This document shows, one piece after another, positions 22,319 to 34,416 of a stretch of 64,000 nucleotides of DNA (position 1 is the first letter of the stretch; the number at the start of each line of letters is the position of its first letter). Below the pieces are notes generated by a model. It saw only the letters and a list, made by a program, of their open reading frames with translations, did not search any database and was not told the DNA's origin. Source of the stretch: Platanthera guangdongensis (lineage: Eukaryota > Streptophyta > Magnoliopsida > Asparagales > Orchidaceae); assembly GCA_039583875.1 (NCBI GenBank), contig CM077150.1, forward strand, positions 189,972,375-190,036,374. Reading direction: 5' to 3'. Both the position numbers and the translations under genes were made by a program.

Positions 22319-24269
22319 TGTTGGGTACATTGGTCAAATGTACCTGATTTGAAGAAGCCTCACCCAACTCAATGATATACATCATAATGTATTTGATGTA
22401 TGTTTGAGTTACTTGTGTAGGTTAAGAAAGTACTGGACTGAAGCAAAAAGTTTCTAAGTCCATGTGTCGACACCCAGAGGGAAAGTGTCGACACTTAAGA
22501 AGACTTGTGTCGACACCCAGACAAGATGTGTCGACACTTGGAGTCATTGTGTCGACACCTGGGATGCAGAGTCGACACCAGACAGAAAGTGTCGACACTT
22601 GGAGCTGTGTCGACACTCAGCAAAAGTCTGCAGAGTCTAAGTACAAGTGTCGACACTCAACACAATGTGTCGACACTCAACAGAAGAGTCAACATTTGAA
22701 GTATGTGTCGACACCCAGAACAATGTGTCGACACACAGCTAAAGACTCAACACTTGAAGAAAGTGTCGACACAAGGAGCTGTGTCGACACTTAGCAAAGA
22801 ACAGAAAGAACAACAAATTATTCTAAGTACAAGTGTCGACACTAAGGGAATGTGTCGACACTCAGCTGAAGTCTCAACAACAAGAAGGTGTGTCGACACA
22901 AGGAGCAGTGTCGACACTCAGCAAGATTCAACATAAAAGGATATGTGTCGACATCAAGATGCAGTGTCGACACTTGACAGATTCAACACAAGAAGATGTG
23001 TCGACACAAAGGAGATGTGTCGACACATAGAAGAATTCAGCAAAAGCTAGAAGAACAAGTACTTGTGTCGACACTCAATTTCAGTGTCGACACATGAAGA
23101 AGAATCTGTGTCGAGACATACAAGGATATATGTCGACACCTTATAGACTTGTGTCGACACTTACAAAGCATGTGTCGACACTTGGTCTATAAGTGTCGAC
23201 ACTTAAAGACAGAAAGTCTCGACACTTACTGACTGTTAGAGATTTTCAAGAAGTGACTGGTTGACATGACAGCTGCCATTCCAGCCGGTCTACAGCAACT
23301 GCCAGAGATGTCAGAAGTCAGTTATGAACCGGACCAGCCGGTTACCATGAAGAAGGCCTATAAATAGGCATCCACAGTTTACAGAAAGGGTGGTGGTTGT
23401 TGTTGTTGAAAGAGTTGATCAAGTGATTAACAAGTGGTACAGATTATTCAAGTAATCAGAAAAGTGATATACTGAGTATCAACACAAGAAGATCTTGCAG
23501 TCCAAGTGCAGATCTAAGAAGTTGGAGAGAGATGGCTCCATCCAAGAAATCAGCCTCTGGAACTAGGCTGAGAAGAAGGATTCAGATTCAATTCTGATTC
23601 TTAAGAAGCAGAGGTCAAGGAACAACTGCAGAGGATTCAGTCTTATTCAGTTCTACTCAAGAAGCTTTGAAGAAAGCTAAGTCAGATTGGATCCAGCTGA
23701 GTTCTTCCAAGAACTCATCAAGAATCTCTCAGCTCCTCTCTTATTATTCTGAGTTGTAGAGTTATAATTTGTAATATCTTTTTAACTTGTAGGATCCTTT
23801 GGATCTGAGTGATTTGTAAGCCTATAATTATAAAGGCTGAGGGTAGGGCTTGTTTGCCTGAGTGTAGGAGATAGAGATCTCTAAGTGTAGGCCTTGTTGG
23901 CTGAGTGTAGGCCTTGATTGGCTGAGTGTAGGCTTTGGGATAAAGCTGAGTTGTAAGGCTTTGGGCCTGAGGTAGGAACCAATTTGGGTTCTGAGATAGT
24001 GGAGAAGTTTGGCCGAATCTAGTACACTGCTAGATAGGCGAAGGGGGAAAGTGGATGTACCCATATCTTGGGGAACCACTATAAAACACTGTGTGCTGTG
24101 TTGTGGTTGTGCTGTGGATGTGCTGTGTATGTTTGGTTATTGCTGTTTGCTGTGCAAAAGTAGTTAGAACTCTGTGAAATAACTGAGTGGCTGCCAACAA
24201 ACTTAGAAAAGGATTAGGTCACCTATTCACCCCCCCCCCCTTCTAGGTGTTTAGGTACCATATCTTTCA
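22319..24269 (+). repeat. S1 3' LTR
   Basis: Begins TGTTGGG and ends CTTTCA, followed by TSD GTCCT (24270-24274). Palindrome array at 22464-23225, TATAAATA at 23359-23366. A longer C-run (24231-24240) than in the 5' copy. Confidence 0.95.
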
Positions 24270-24274
24270 GTCCT
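24270..24274. repeat. Target-site duplication of S1, right copy (GTCCT)
   Basis: Directly after the S1 LTR end; the next base begins the truncated B LTR (acataaaag). Confidence 0.9.
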
Positions 24275-26867
24275 ACATAAAAGTAACTCATCGTATAAGA
24301 GTGCCCATACAAACTTATACAATGAGGATCTTGTTGTGCAATGTTATGAAATGCTATGAATGCTATGCAATGACTCACCCATGCATACCCATGCAATTGC
24401 TATGTCGACACAGACTATAGTTCCCACTTTTCGAGCAGGTAGCTAACCTCTCAGGCATCAGCCGCCGTGGCCAGGCGGTGACAGTAGAACGGGCACTTCT
24501 ACTACTAGGCGGGTATCACACTACTTCACCTAGGCCTCCGTACGCCTCAACGCTAAGAACACAACAGCGGAGCCCATGCGTACTATGGCCCAGCGGGGTC
24601 TTGGGTAGATGTGCACCAAGAACACAGCCCGAACTGGCCTTGCGTGACCCGGAAGGGGCCTCGGAAGAAAGCACGAGGACACAGCCCAACCGTTCACATG
24701 GTCGGAGGGGCCTCGGGACGTGAACACCGAGGACACAGCCCAAACCGACCAAGTCTAACTGCCAACTCCCGTCGGTGTGACGACTGGCGAGCCCGTAGAC
24801 CTGCCACACTATCCTTAACCGGGATTACGACACCGTGTGTAGACTCACACCACATGCAAATACCACATCAACATAACGTGTAAGGGGCCTCGGAAGCAAA
24901 CACGAGGGCACAGCCCAACCATCCATCCACACCTCATCTCAACACAACCAAAACAAGTGGCGGTCAACACCGCACTTACAAACTCACACAACACTACTCA
25001 TAGGAAGACGACACTCTAAGTATTGGACTACCAAATTCAATCCACTATTCAACATTCACATGGCCATGAGTTATCCTTCTATATGTCATATCAGGTGATT
25101 TCAACACAATATATCAAGATGCACATGTATAAAAATCTACTAACTTCTAACCAGTCAAATCATTCAAGTATACTATCTTACAATTCTATCACATGAAATC
25201 CGATTAATAATCTTCATCATTTATGCAACTGAATTAATTATTCATAAGAGTTTATCCAAGCCTCAAGGTTACCTGTAATATTAGTTTCACCGAATCCAAA
25301 TCCAAATATTATAAACCCAGATTTTTAAGTGCAGGAATAGTCTGGACAGCAACTTCGACCGGAGATTCCTGAGGCTACAGGAATCCGGTGAAGTCGTGTA
25401 ACCCCTCGATGGAAAGGTATTTCCATAGACTACATCTTTCATATTCAGAGCTCAACCCAGATTTGACATTATCCTATTTGAAATCGGACTTGAAGTCCGC
25501 TGCGTACAGAACACAGTTTCTGCATACGAGGTTTATTGAACACCATTTTCGTTTAGACTTTCCCGTGGCTACAGACTTCGCCAGAAGTCGTGCAACCATT
25601 CGTTGGAAAGATATTTTCAAGGGCTTCAACTTTCGTGTTAAGCCGAAAGCCCAGATCTGGACATAGCATACATAAAAATGGCCACGAAGTTCGCTGCGCG
25701 CAGAATACAGATTCTGCACGCTTCTTAAAGAAAAATGGACGGCATCGGTCCGTCTTCTTCCTCAAGCGATCCTTCCTAAATTTTCGAGAAATGTCCGCCT
25801 CCCTTATTCAACCTCAAAGGCCAAAACTCCTCACGAAACCATTCACCCATCGTCGTATTGAAGAAAAGGGGAAGGGTTGAAGAGATCTAAAGTCTAGGAT
25901 TCAAATCCTAGCATGGCCGAACCTAGAAATCTTCTCCTCTCCATCAAGACTCTCTTGAGCCGATGTCTCTCCTAGGAAAATAACTATAGATCTAGCACCA
26001 AGGGAGAGGGTAGGAAACTCACATTGGCTCCAGCGGTACCACCATTTCTAGCCATGGATCTCGTAGTTCTCCTTGGCGGCATCTTCTCTTTCACGGCGAT
26101 GGCGGATCTCCTTTGGTAAAACTTGCTTCTGCAGTTTTCCCTCTCACAGGAGTTCTCACAGGAATTAGGGGATGAAAAGAGCATGAAAACGGCTAGGGTT
26201 TTCTCTCCCCTTTATATATAAAATGTGACACGGGTAGGGACACGGCCGTGTCCTTACCCGTGTCCTTCCTGGCGAAGCGGCAACGACAGTTTCCATGTCG
26301 GTTCAATACTTGATACGGGTTGGGACACGCCCGTGTCCCGACCCGTGTCCACATGACACGGCCGTGTGCATAGCCGTGTCCTTGGCCGTGTACTTCTCGG
26401 GTTGCATCTCGACACTTCTCGTCGAGCTCAACTCGACGCACACGGGTAGGCACACAGCCGTGTCCCTAGGTGTCGACACAGCTCGACGATCTCGACACGG
26501 GTCGTCGAGCTCAACTCGACGCACACGGGTAGGCACACGGCCGTGTCCCTTGGTGTCGACACAGCTCGACGATCTCGACACGGGTCGTCGAGCTCAACTC
26601 GACGCACACGGGTAGGCACACGGCCGTGTCCCTACCCGTGTCCCTTGGTGTCGACACAGCTCGACGATCTCGACACGGGTCGTCGAGCTCAACTCGACGC
26701 ACACGGGTAGGCACACGGCCGTGTCCCTACCCGTGTTACTTCCTTTTTACACTGATTCTCCATTTATCCACAAGTGCAGTCCAATTCCCTGCACTCTCAG
26801 GACTCAAGTCAACCCTCCTGACTCAAAACACACACACTAGGGGCCTAGAGCGATTCGGGACGTTACA
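24275..26867 (-). repeat. B 3' LTR (left copy, truncated)
   Basis: Matches 32463-35080. On the minus strand it starts TGTAACGTCCCGAATCGC; its last ~0.7 kb are missing. It carries a copy of the gag start exon (26082-26023), TATATATAA at 26212-26221 and a palindrome repeat array at 26228-26747. Unit spacings are 83 and 95 bp (starts 26470, 26553, 26648). Confidence 0.92.
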
Positions 26868-26956
26868 AATCCTATAAACAAAATAAAAGATTTCGTCCCC
26901 GAAATCAGGCTTAGGCTGTGGGGAGGAAAGCATGACAGGAAATTTAACACTTGCTT
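26868..26956 (-). other. B 3' untranslated end with degenerate polypurine region
   Basis: Short non-coding stretch between the pol stop and the LTR. On the minus strand it reads ...atttcggggacgaaatctttt, the usual Tekay block before the polypurine tract, but the purine run itself is poor. Confidence 0.6.
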
Positions 26957-29900
26957 TTAAATAGAATTACCTTGAGCAAACAACTCCGGGTAGCGTTGCT
27001 GCATTAAATCCAATGGCTCCCATGTGTACTCCTCCTTCCCATGATTCAACCATAGCACCTTTTTTAAGGGAACACTTTTGCGGCGCAAAGTCCTTGTCTC
27101 GCTGTCAACAATCCGCACCGGCTCTAGTCGCACAGACCTATCTGATGCCACTGCACCATCAGTAGTGGGAATATACTGGTCGCGCCGCAACAGTGCTTTT
27201 CGAAGCGACGACACATGGAACACGTCGTGGAGATTTTCTAGTTCTGGTGGTAACTCCAACCGATAGGCCAACGGGCCAATCCTTTCCAATATAGTATAAG
27301 GCCCAACATACCTTGGGCTGAGCTTTTTCACTCCACGCACCCGCGACACTCCATGCATCGGCCGAATCTTGAGGAACACTTTTTCTCCCACCTGGAACTC
27401 CACCATTCGATGCTTTTTATTATAATATTTCGCCTGTCGACTTTGAGCCTCCAACATGCGATCCCGTATCAATCTGACCGCCGCATCAGTATCATCTATA
27501 TATTCGTTCCCCAATGCCTTCGGATCTTCATCTTGCACCCAAGACAAGGGAGTCCTGCACCTTCTTCCGTAAAGGGCTTCATGGGGCGCCATGCCGATGC
27601 TTGCCTGATGGCTATTATTATAGGAGAATTCCACTAGTGGCAAGAGCCTTTCCCATGGCTCTCCTCTGTCCAACACACATAACCTCAATAAATCCTCCAG
27701 TGTTCCGATGGTCTGCTCTGACTGCCCGTCCGTCTGTGGATGAAATGCGGTACTAAAGGTTAGGCGTGAGCCCAAATACGCCTGTACCGCCTTCCACTCA
27801 TTGGATGTAAACCGACCATCCCGATCTGAAACAATTGTCTTGGGCACGCCATGATACCGTACAAATTGCTCCACGAAAAGGCGTACCAAAACATCCACGT
27901 GTGCTTCCTTCTTCATTGGAATGAACCGGGCCACCTTTGTCAGTCGATCCACAATAACCCATACTGAATCATTCCCGGAGCGGGAACGAGGTAACCCATG
28001 AACAAAGTCCATGGAGATATCCTCGAACTTCCATTCGGGGATGGGCAATGACTGCAACAAACCACCGGGACTCCTGCATTCAGCCTTCACTCTTTGGCAA
28101 GCTTCGCAATGTGTAACATAGTAGCGAACATCTTTCTTCATTCCCGGCCAACACATGGTCTTCCGCAATCCGGCGTACATCTTAGCAATACCAGGGTGCA
28201 CTGAATATTGAGAGGAATGTGCCTCTCTCAATATATCCTCCCGAATTTTGCCGCCCTTGGGAATATAGAGTCGGCCACGAAAATAAATGAGGCCGTCTTT
28301 GAGTGTGTACTCATCGGTGGTCCCATCTTCAATTGCCTTGATTGCCGGGGCCAAGGCCGCATCCATTCCTTGCTCCACCCGAATCCGGTCTCGGATATCA
28401 CAAACTATGCTCATGTTGGCCAAATACTCCGCATACTCTGCCGAAGGATCCTTGAATACTAAAGTAATTTCCATCTCCTCGATCATCCGAGCCAACTCCA
28501 TGCTCATCAGCCGAGACTCTGGGCTAGAGCCTGGCACTTTTCTACTCAAGGCATCGGCTACCGAGTTCGCTTTCCCGGGGTGGTAGTTCATGGTGAACTC
28601 GTAGTCGCATAGAAATTCCAACCACCGCCGTTGTCTCAGGTTCAACTCCTTCTGAGTGTGAACATACTTCAAGTTTTTGTGATCGGAAAAGATCTCGCAG
28701 TGCACGCCATATAAATAGTGCCTCCAGACTTTCAAAGCGAACACCACTGCTCCCAACTCCAAATCATGAACCGGGTAATTGATTTCATGTTTCTTTAACT
28801 GCCTTGAAGCATAAGCGATCACGTGCCCGTGCTGCATCAGCACCGCTCCCATCCCTTGATATGATGCGTCCGTGTAAACTTGGAATCCTTCCTTCCCAGA
28901 CGGAAGTGCAAGGATGGGGGCGGAGGTAAGCCTATCTTTCAATTCTTGAAATGCCTCTTCACATTGAGGTGTCCACTCAAATGGCACACCCTTCTTCGTC
29001 AAGGAGGTAAAAGGAAGGGCAATCTTGGAAAAACCTTTCACGAACTTGCGGTAGTAGCCAGCAAGTCCAAGAAAGCTTCGTACATCAGCCGCCGACTTCA
29101 AGGGAGACCACTCCTTCACGGCCCGCACCTTTGCTGGATCCACTGCTAACCCTGCTCCACTGATCACATGCCCCAAGAAGGCAACCTCCTTAAGCCAGAA
29201 TTCACACTTGCTAAACTTGGCATACAAGGCGTGCTCCTTCAATTTCTTCAAAACCAAGGTCAGGTGCTCGACATGCTCCCCCTCCGTCTTTGAGTAGACC
29301 AAGATGTCGTCGATGAAAACAATGACGAAGATGTCCAAATACGGTTCAAACACCTTATTCATCAAGCTCATGAAGGCCGAAGGGGCATTTGTGAGCCCAA
29401 ACGGCATTAATGTGAACTCATACAAACCATATCTCGAACTGAAGGCCGTTTTCTGGATGTCCCCTTCTTGTATCCTCAACTGATAGTATCCGGAGCGCAA
29501 ATCCAATTTAGAAAACCAATGCGCTCCCACTAGTTGATCGAACAACTCATCGATCCGCGGTAGCGGATAAGTGTTCCGCACCGTCAACCGATTGAGTTCC
29601 CGATAATCTATGCACAATCGCAGTGTTCCATCCTTCTTCTTCACGAACAGCACAGGGGCTCCCCATGGTGATGAACTGGGGCGAACGAACCCTGAATCCA
29701 CCAGTTCTTGCAATTGAACTCTAAACTCCGCGAGTTCTTTCGGAGCCATTCTGTATGGAGCCTTGGATACAGGCTTGGCACCTGGTACTAGATTGATCTG
29801 GAAGTCAACCTCTCTATGCGGAGGTAATCCTGGTAGCTTCTCAGGAAATACCTCAGGAAAATCCCGCACTACCCGTACATCCTTTAATTCCAGCGCTGCT

Positions 29901-30348
29901 TCCTTCAACTCGAACCAGATCATGAAGACCTCATCCCCCTTCATATGAGCCTTTACAGCCTGGATAGAAGATAATATCATACGTGGCGCGAAGCCAATAC
30001 CTTGGAAGATGACGTCAGAGTCTCCATGCCTCAAATAGATCCTCTTCTCCGCGTAGTCGATCCTCGCGAAGTGCCAGTCCAGCCATGCCATGCCCAAAAT
30101 GATGTCAAACTCCGGCATTCTCAGAACCGTGGCCGGCGTATCAAAGGCCTTCCCATCAATAAATAACTCCAACTCGCACTTGGCGGTCGCGATCATCTCC
30201 GAGCCGTCCGGAAGGCGTACACGTCGAGCTATGCCAGTGAAGTACTGTACATCCCCCATGTCTTTTATGAAATCCTCGGACACAAAGGAGTGTGAGGCAC
30301 CGGTATCGAACAGCGCATAGGCTGTCTTCCCGCCAATAATCACGGTGC
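26957..30348 (-). CDS. pol: B pol: protease, RT, RNase H, integrase, chromodomain
   Basis: Open over 1128 codons from 30343 down; the two codons before that come from the splice join. Protease [13 protein letters not shown] lies at the N-terminus. RT has [32 protein letters not shown] and the catalytic FIDDILVYS. RNase H has [13 protein letters not shown], and ADALSRK precedes integrase. Integrase has the HHCC finger (HPGIAKMY... CEACQRVK) and D/D/E in [17 protein letters not shown] and [14 protein letters not shown] region ([12 protein letters not shown]) and a group II chromodomain tail ([17 protein letters not shown]... YPELF) follow. All catalytic residues seen are intact, so the enzyme may be active. 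Confidence 0.95.
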
Positions 30349-30443
30349 CTAAGTACCAACAACCAAAACTTATTGCTATTGGCTAGTAAGTTCTAATCAA
30401 TTCAAGCTAGATCATGCAAATATGTAAATTAATTAAATCATAC
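30349..30443 (-). other. Predicted 95-nt intron between gag and protease in B
   Basis: Minus strand: GCAG/GTATGA at 30444/30443 and GGTACTTAG/GC at 30349/30348. It is AT-rich with stops. Removal makes one Gly codon (phase 1) and joins the frame ...DVIAG to the protease frame. Position and phase are the same as in element A. Confidence 0.78.
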
Positions 30444-31568
30444 CTGCAATCACATCTTGTGGGTTCCTTTCCTGCGCCATGTCAAGCGCGTACACCTGAT
30501 CCCGGACCGGTCCGGGTTTCCTCTTGGCGGTCCTCGTCCTCGACCGCGCATATATCCCCGCCCTCGTGGAGCGGCTGGAGGGAGAGCAGGAGGGAGAGCA
30601 GGAGGGAGAGCAGGAGGGGCGTTCCCATATAGCTGCGGGCAAAAACGCCGGATGTGGCCCGGCTGGTTGCATTCGAAGCACACCAGACCACGACGCCCTT
30701 CAAGTTGTTGAAATCGCTGATGCTGTGGGGGTGGAGGCAATGCAGGCGGCTGCGGAACTGGATGCTCCACCCTATAGTTTCGGTGGACACGCCCTCCACC
30801 TCTTTGATAACCTCTTCCTCCTCTGAAGTCCCGTCTCCTTCTATTACTTGGGCCGGCTTCCATCACTTCCTCCGCAGGCCTCTTACTACATCCCAGGTGG
30901 TCCGCCTCCAATCTTTTCGCCATATCAATGATCTCCGCCAAGCTACCATCCGCTATAAACAAAAGGGACTGCCTTAGGGGATCTCGCAGCCCTTTATAGA
31001 AGCGCTTGGCATAACCTCTGTCATCCAACTCATAAGAATCCGCAAACCTTGCGAGATGTTGGAACTCCCGCTGGTATTCCGTAACCGACTTTGATCCTTG
31101 CTTTAGTAGAAGGAACCTCTGCTCAAGCTCATCTCGGGCCGATGTAGGGATAAAGTGCTCCAAGAAAACACCCGAGAATTCACTCCAACTTATCTCTGTG
31201 TAGATCCGGCCTTGGAAGGTAGAGCCCATGAGGGACTTCCACCACCTCTTCGCATGTAAGTCCAAGACAGACACTGCCAATGTCACTGCCATGTTGGCTG
31301 GGCAACGGATACCGGCCAACAACTCCTGTATCGTGTCTAGCCATTCCTCTGTACGTACGGCTGACTCCGTCCCAAGGTAGACGGGAGGGGAGAGAGCCCG
31401 GAAGGTGCTCAGCCAGTTGGAGCTCGGGGCCTGTTGTTGCACCGGAGTCTGCTGTGCCTTAAAAGCATTAAGAATGGCGGTGAGCGTCTGCCCCAACTCA
31501 GATTGTTCGAACTGAGTGGGTATGGGAGGGGTAGGAGTACCCCCCATCGGCTCAACATGCAGTGGAAC
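30444..31568 (-). CDS. gag: B gag exon 2
   Basis: Starts at 31568, just after an acceptor-like GTGTAG; seven codons precede the first Met (31547). The Gag capsid region (RTEEWLDTIQELL, KRWWKSLMG, FLEHFIP) is followed by an RGG-rich basic stretch, a zinc knuckle CFECNQPGHIRRFC, and a 12-bp tandem repeat coding LPPA (about 30576-30616). The capsid/knuckle frame ends in a stop at 30450, while the frame that continues across the intron into protease is -1 relative to it. The change falls near 30515-30525 (PPRG to KPGPVRDQ). Either one A was lost in GGAAACCC or there is -1 slippage at A-AAC-CCG. Confidence 0.88.
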
Positions 31569-34211
31569 CTACACATACACGACAAATTTGTGGTCAGGTT
31601 GGCTAAACTTAAGGTCAAAGTTGGACAAACTTAATGTGAATTACATATGGGCACACCACTGCTTCCGCTAAGTCAGTTTGTCCCCAAACTGACTAACCAA
31701 ACGGGGGTGGCACCATTGTTGAATGACTTCTTAGTTGAGGATCGTGGCAAACTGATACCATTTGTAAGACCCCCCCTCCCCGGATCCCAAAACACGGCAC
31801 GAAGGGGGAGTCTTATGCCCGGAACAGCCGCCTTGCGGTAGCATTAGCACACGGGCTAACCTGTACCACAAGACGCCTATTCCGCCGGCTACAACAATAT
31901 CAATATATCATGCCAACCCAACCAAATAAATAAACAGAAGAAGTCAAAATCCACACTAAGTTATAATGTCCAAATACATCAATAATGAGAAGCTAAAACA
32001 TGCTTCTACAATATATCAGAGTACAGCTAAACATTGCCCAAACGGGCTACATCAGAGTAAGCAAAACACTAACATCGGAAACAGACGGTATCGACGGCAC
32101 CGTCACGTCAGGCCCTGTCGTCCTGGCCTGGCTGTCCTGCGGCGTAGTCTGCGGCTGCTCTACCTGCGGCGTGACCTCCTAAAAAGGAAGACGTAGCAAC
32201 CGTTAGTCGAAACGACTAAGTGGTTTCACATCCGCTCCCCCGGCGACTCCTCGGCACCGGGCGGAGAAAAGAAACAAGAGTATAGTATATAACAAGTAGG
32301 CAAGTAAAGGAAGTACAAGCAAGTGGCAGTAGTGTAAGAGTAACAGCATCATAGTCAGCATATATGAAAGAGCTACACTAAACTAGCAAGTATAAGTAAC
32401 AGCAGGAAAGTAACTTAACTTATAAGAATGCCCATACAAACTTATAAGTTAAGGATCGGGTTACATAAAAGTAACTCATCGTATAAGAGTGCCCATACAA
32501 ACTTATACAATGAGGATCTTGTTGTGCAATGTTATGAAATGCTATGAATGCTATGCAATGACTCACCCATGCACACCCATGCAATTGCTATGTCGACACA
32601 GACTATAGTTCCCACTTTTCGAGCAGGTAGCTAACCTCTCAGGCATCAGCCGCCGTGGCCAGGCGGTGACAGTAGAACGGGCACTTCTACTACTAGGCGG
32701 GTATCACACTACTTCACCTAGGCCTCCGTACGCCTCAACGCTAAGAACACAACAGCGGAGCCCATGCGTACTATGGCCCAGCGGGGTCTTGGGTAGATGT
32801 GCACCAAGAACACAGCCCGAACTGGCCTTGCGTGACCCGGAAGGGGCCTCGGAAGAAAGCACGAGGACACAGCCCAACCGTTCACATGGTCGGAGGGGCC
32901 TCGGGACGTGAACACCGAGGACACAGCCCAAACCGACCAAGTCTAACTGCCAACTCCCGTCGGTGTGACGACTGGCGAGCCCGTAGACCTGCCACACTAT
33001 CCTTAACCCGGGATTACGACACCGCGTGTCGACTCACACCACATGCAAATACCACATCAACATAACGTGGAAGGGGCCTCGGAAGCAAACACGAGGGCAC
33101 AGCCCAACCATCCATCCACACCTCATCTCAACACAACCAAAACAAGTGGCGGTCAACACCGCACTTACAAACTCACACAACACTACTCATAGGAAGACGA
33201 CACTCTAAGTATTGGACTACCAAATTCAATCCACTATTCAACATTCACATGGCCATGAGTTATCCTTCTATATGTCATATCAGGTGATTTCAACACAATA
33301 TATCAAGATGCACATGTATAAAAATCTACTAACTTCTAACCAGTCAAATCATTCAAGTATACTATCTTACAATTCTATCACATGAAATCCGATTAATAAT
33401 CTTCATCATTTATGCAACTGAATTAATTATTCATAAGAGTTTATCCAAGCCTCAAGGTTACCTGTAATATTAGTTTCACCGAATCCAAATCCAAATATTA
33501 TAAACCCAGATTTTTAAGTGCAGGAATAGTCTGGACAGCAACTTCGACCGGAGATTCCCGAGGCTACAGGAATCCGGTGAAGTCGTGTAACCCCTCGATG
33601 GAAAGGTATTTCCATAGAATACATCTTTCATATTCAGCGCTAAACCCAGATTTGACATTATCCTATTTGAAATCGGACTTGAAGTCCGCTGCGTACAGAA
33701 CACAGTTTCTGCATACGAGGTTTATTGAACACCATTTTCGTTTAGACTTTCCCGTGGCTACAGACTTCACCAGAAGTCGTGCAACCATTCGTTGGAAAGA
33801 TATTTTCAAGGGCTTCAACTTTCGTGTTAAGCCGAAAGCCCAGATCTGGCCATAGCATACATAAAAATGGCCACGAAGTTTGCTGCGCGCAGAATACAGA
33901 TTCTGCACGCTTCTTAAAGAAAAATGGACGGCATCGGTCCGTCTTCTTCCTCAAGCGATCCTTCCTAAATTTTCCAGAAATGTCCTCCTCCCTTATTCAA
34001 CCTCAAAGGCCAAAACTCCTCACGAAACCATTCACCCATCGTCGTATTGAAGAAAAGGGGAAGGGTTGAAGAGATCTAAAGTCTAGGATTCAAATCCTAG
34101 CATGGCCGAACCTAGAAATCTTCTCCTCTCCATCAAGACTCTCTTGAGCCGATGTCTCTCCTAGGAAAATAACTATAGATCTAGCACCAAGGGAGAGGGT
34201 AGGAAACTCAC
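31569..34211 (-). other. Predicted intron 1 of B (U5 and primer site)
   Basis: Donor AAT/GTGAGT at 34212/34211 and acceptor GTATGTGTAG at 31569, phase 0. It removes ~2.6 kb including the rest of the 5' LTR and the primer site. Inferred from frame continuity and the parallel in A. Confidence 0.62.
31747..31761 (-). other. Primer-binding site of B
   Basis: Minus strand TGGTATCAGTTTGCC next to the LTR end at 31763. The first nine bases match the initiator-Met tRNA site. Confidence 0.75.
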
Positions 34212-34271
34212 ATTGGCTCCAGCGGTACCACCATTTCTAGCCATGGATCTCGTAGTTCTCCTTGGCGGCAT
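34212..34271 (-). CDS. B gag exon 1 (start exon inside the LTR)
   Basis: ATG at 34271 opens 20 codons starting MPPRRTTRSMARNGG and ends in GCCAAT before a strong donor GTGAGT. Joining to 31568 continues the gag frame (phase 0). The basic, Thr/Arg-rich start is typical of Tekay Gag N-termini. It lies about 130 bp downstream of a TATA box. An earlier in-frame ATG at 34373 may lie at or before the transcription start. The identical exon exists in the left LTR. Confidence 0.66.
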
Positions 34272-34400
34272 CTTCTCTTTCACGGCGATGGCGGATCTCC
34301 TTTGGTAAAACTTGCTTCTGCAGTTTTCCCTCTCACAGGAGTTCTCACAGGAATTAGGGGATGAAAAGAGCATGAAAACGGCTAGGGTTTTCTCTCCCCT

Positions 34401-34410
34401 TTATATATAA
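34401..34410 (-). promoter_or_regulatory. TATA box of the B 5' LTR
   Basis: TATATATAA on the minus strand, between the palindrome array (upstream) and the gag start exon (downstream). Confidence 0.7.
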
Positions 34411-34416
34411 AATGTG

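Larger units (their letters stand above)
11426..24269 (+). mobile_element. S1: full-length SIRE/Maximus-type Ty1/copia element
   Basis: 12.8 kb flanked by GTCCT. It has two ~1.95-kb LTRs (TGTTGGG...TTTCA), a primer site, gag, pol in the copia order PR-IN-RT-RH, a palindrome array with a TATA box, a third ORF, a polypurine tract and the 3' LTR. The LTRs differ at few sites by eye, so insertion is recent. There are three nonsense codons: gag 13853, pol 15887, ORF3 19618. Confidence 0.95.

Noticed and set aside
24478..24809. Overlapping ORFs on both strands in the B LTR (also at 32666-32997)
   Set aside because: Both LTR copies carry them only because LTRs are duplicated. No domain, and they lie inside the predicted intron.
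26957..30348. Integrated pararetrovirus
   Set aside because: LTRs, integrase and a chromodomain are present and there is no movement-protein domain, so it is a Ty3/gypsy retrotransposon.
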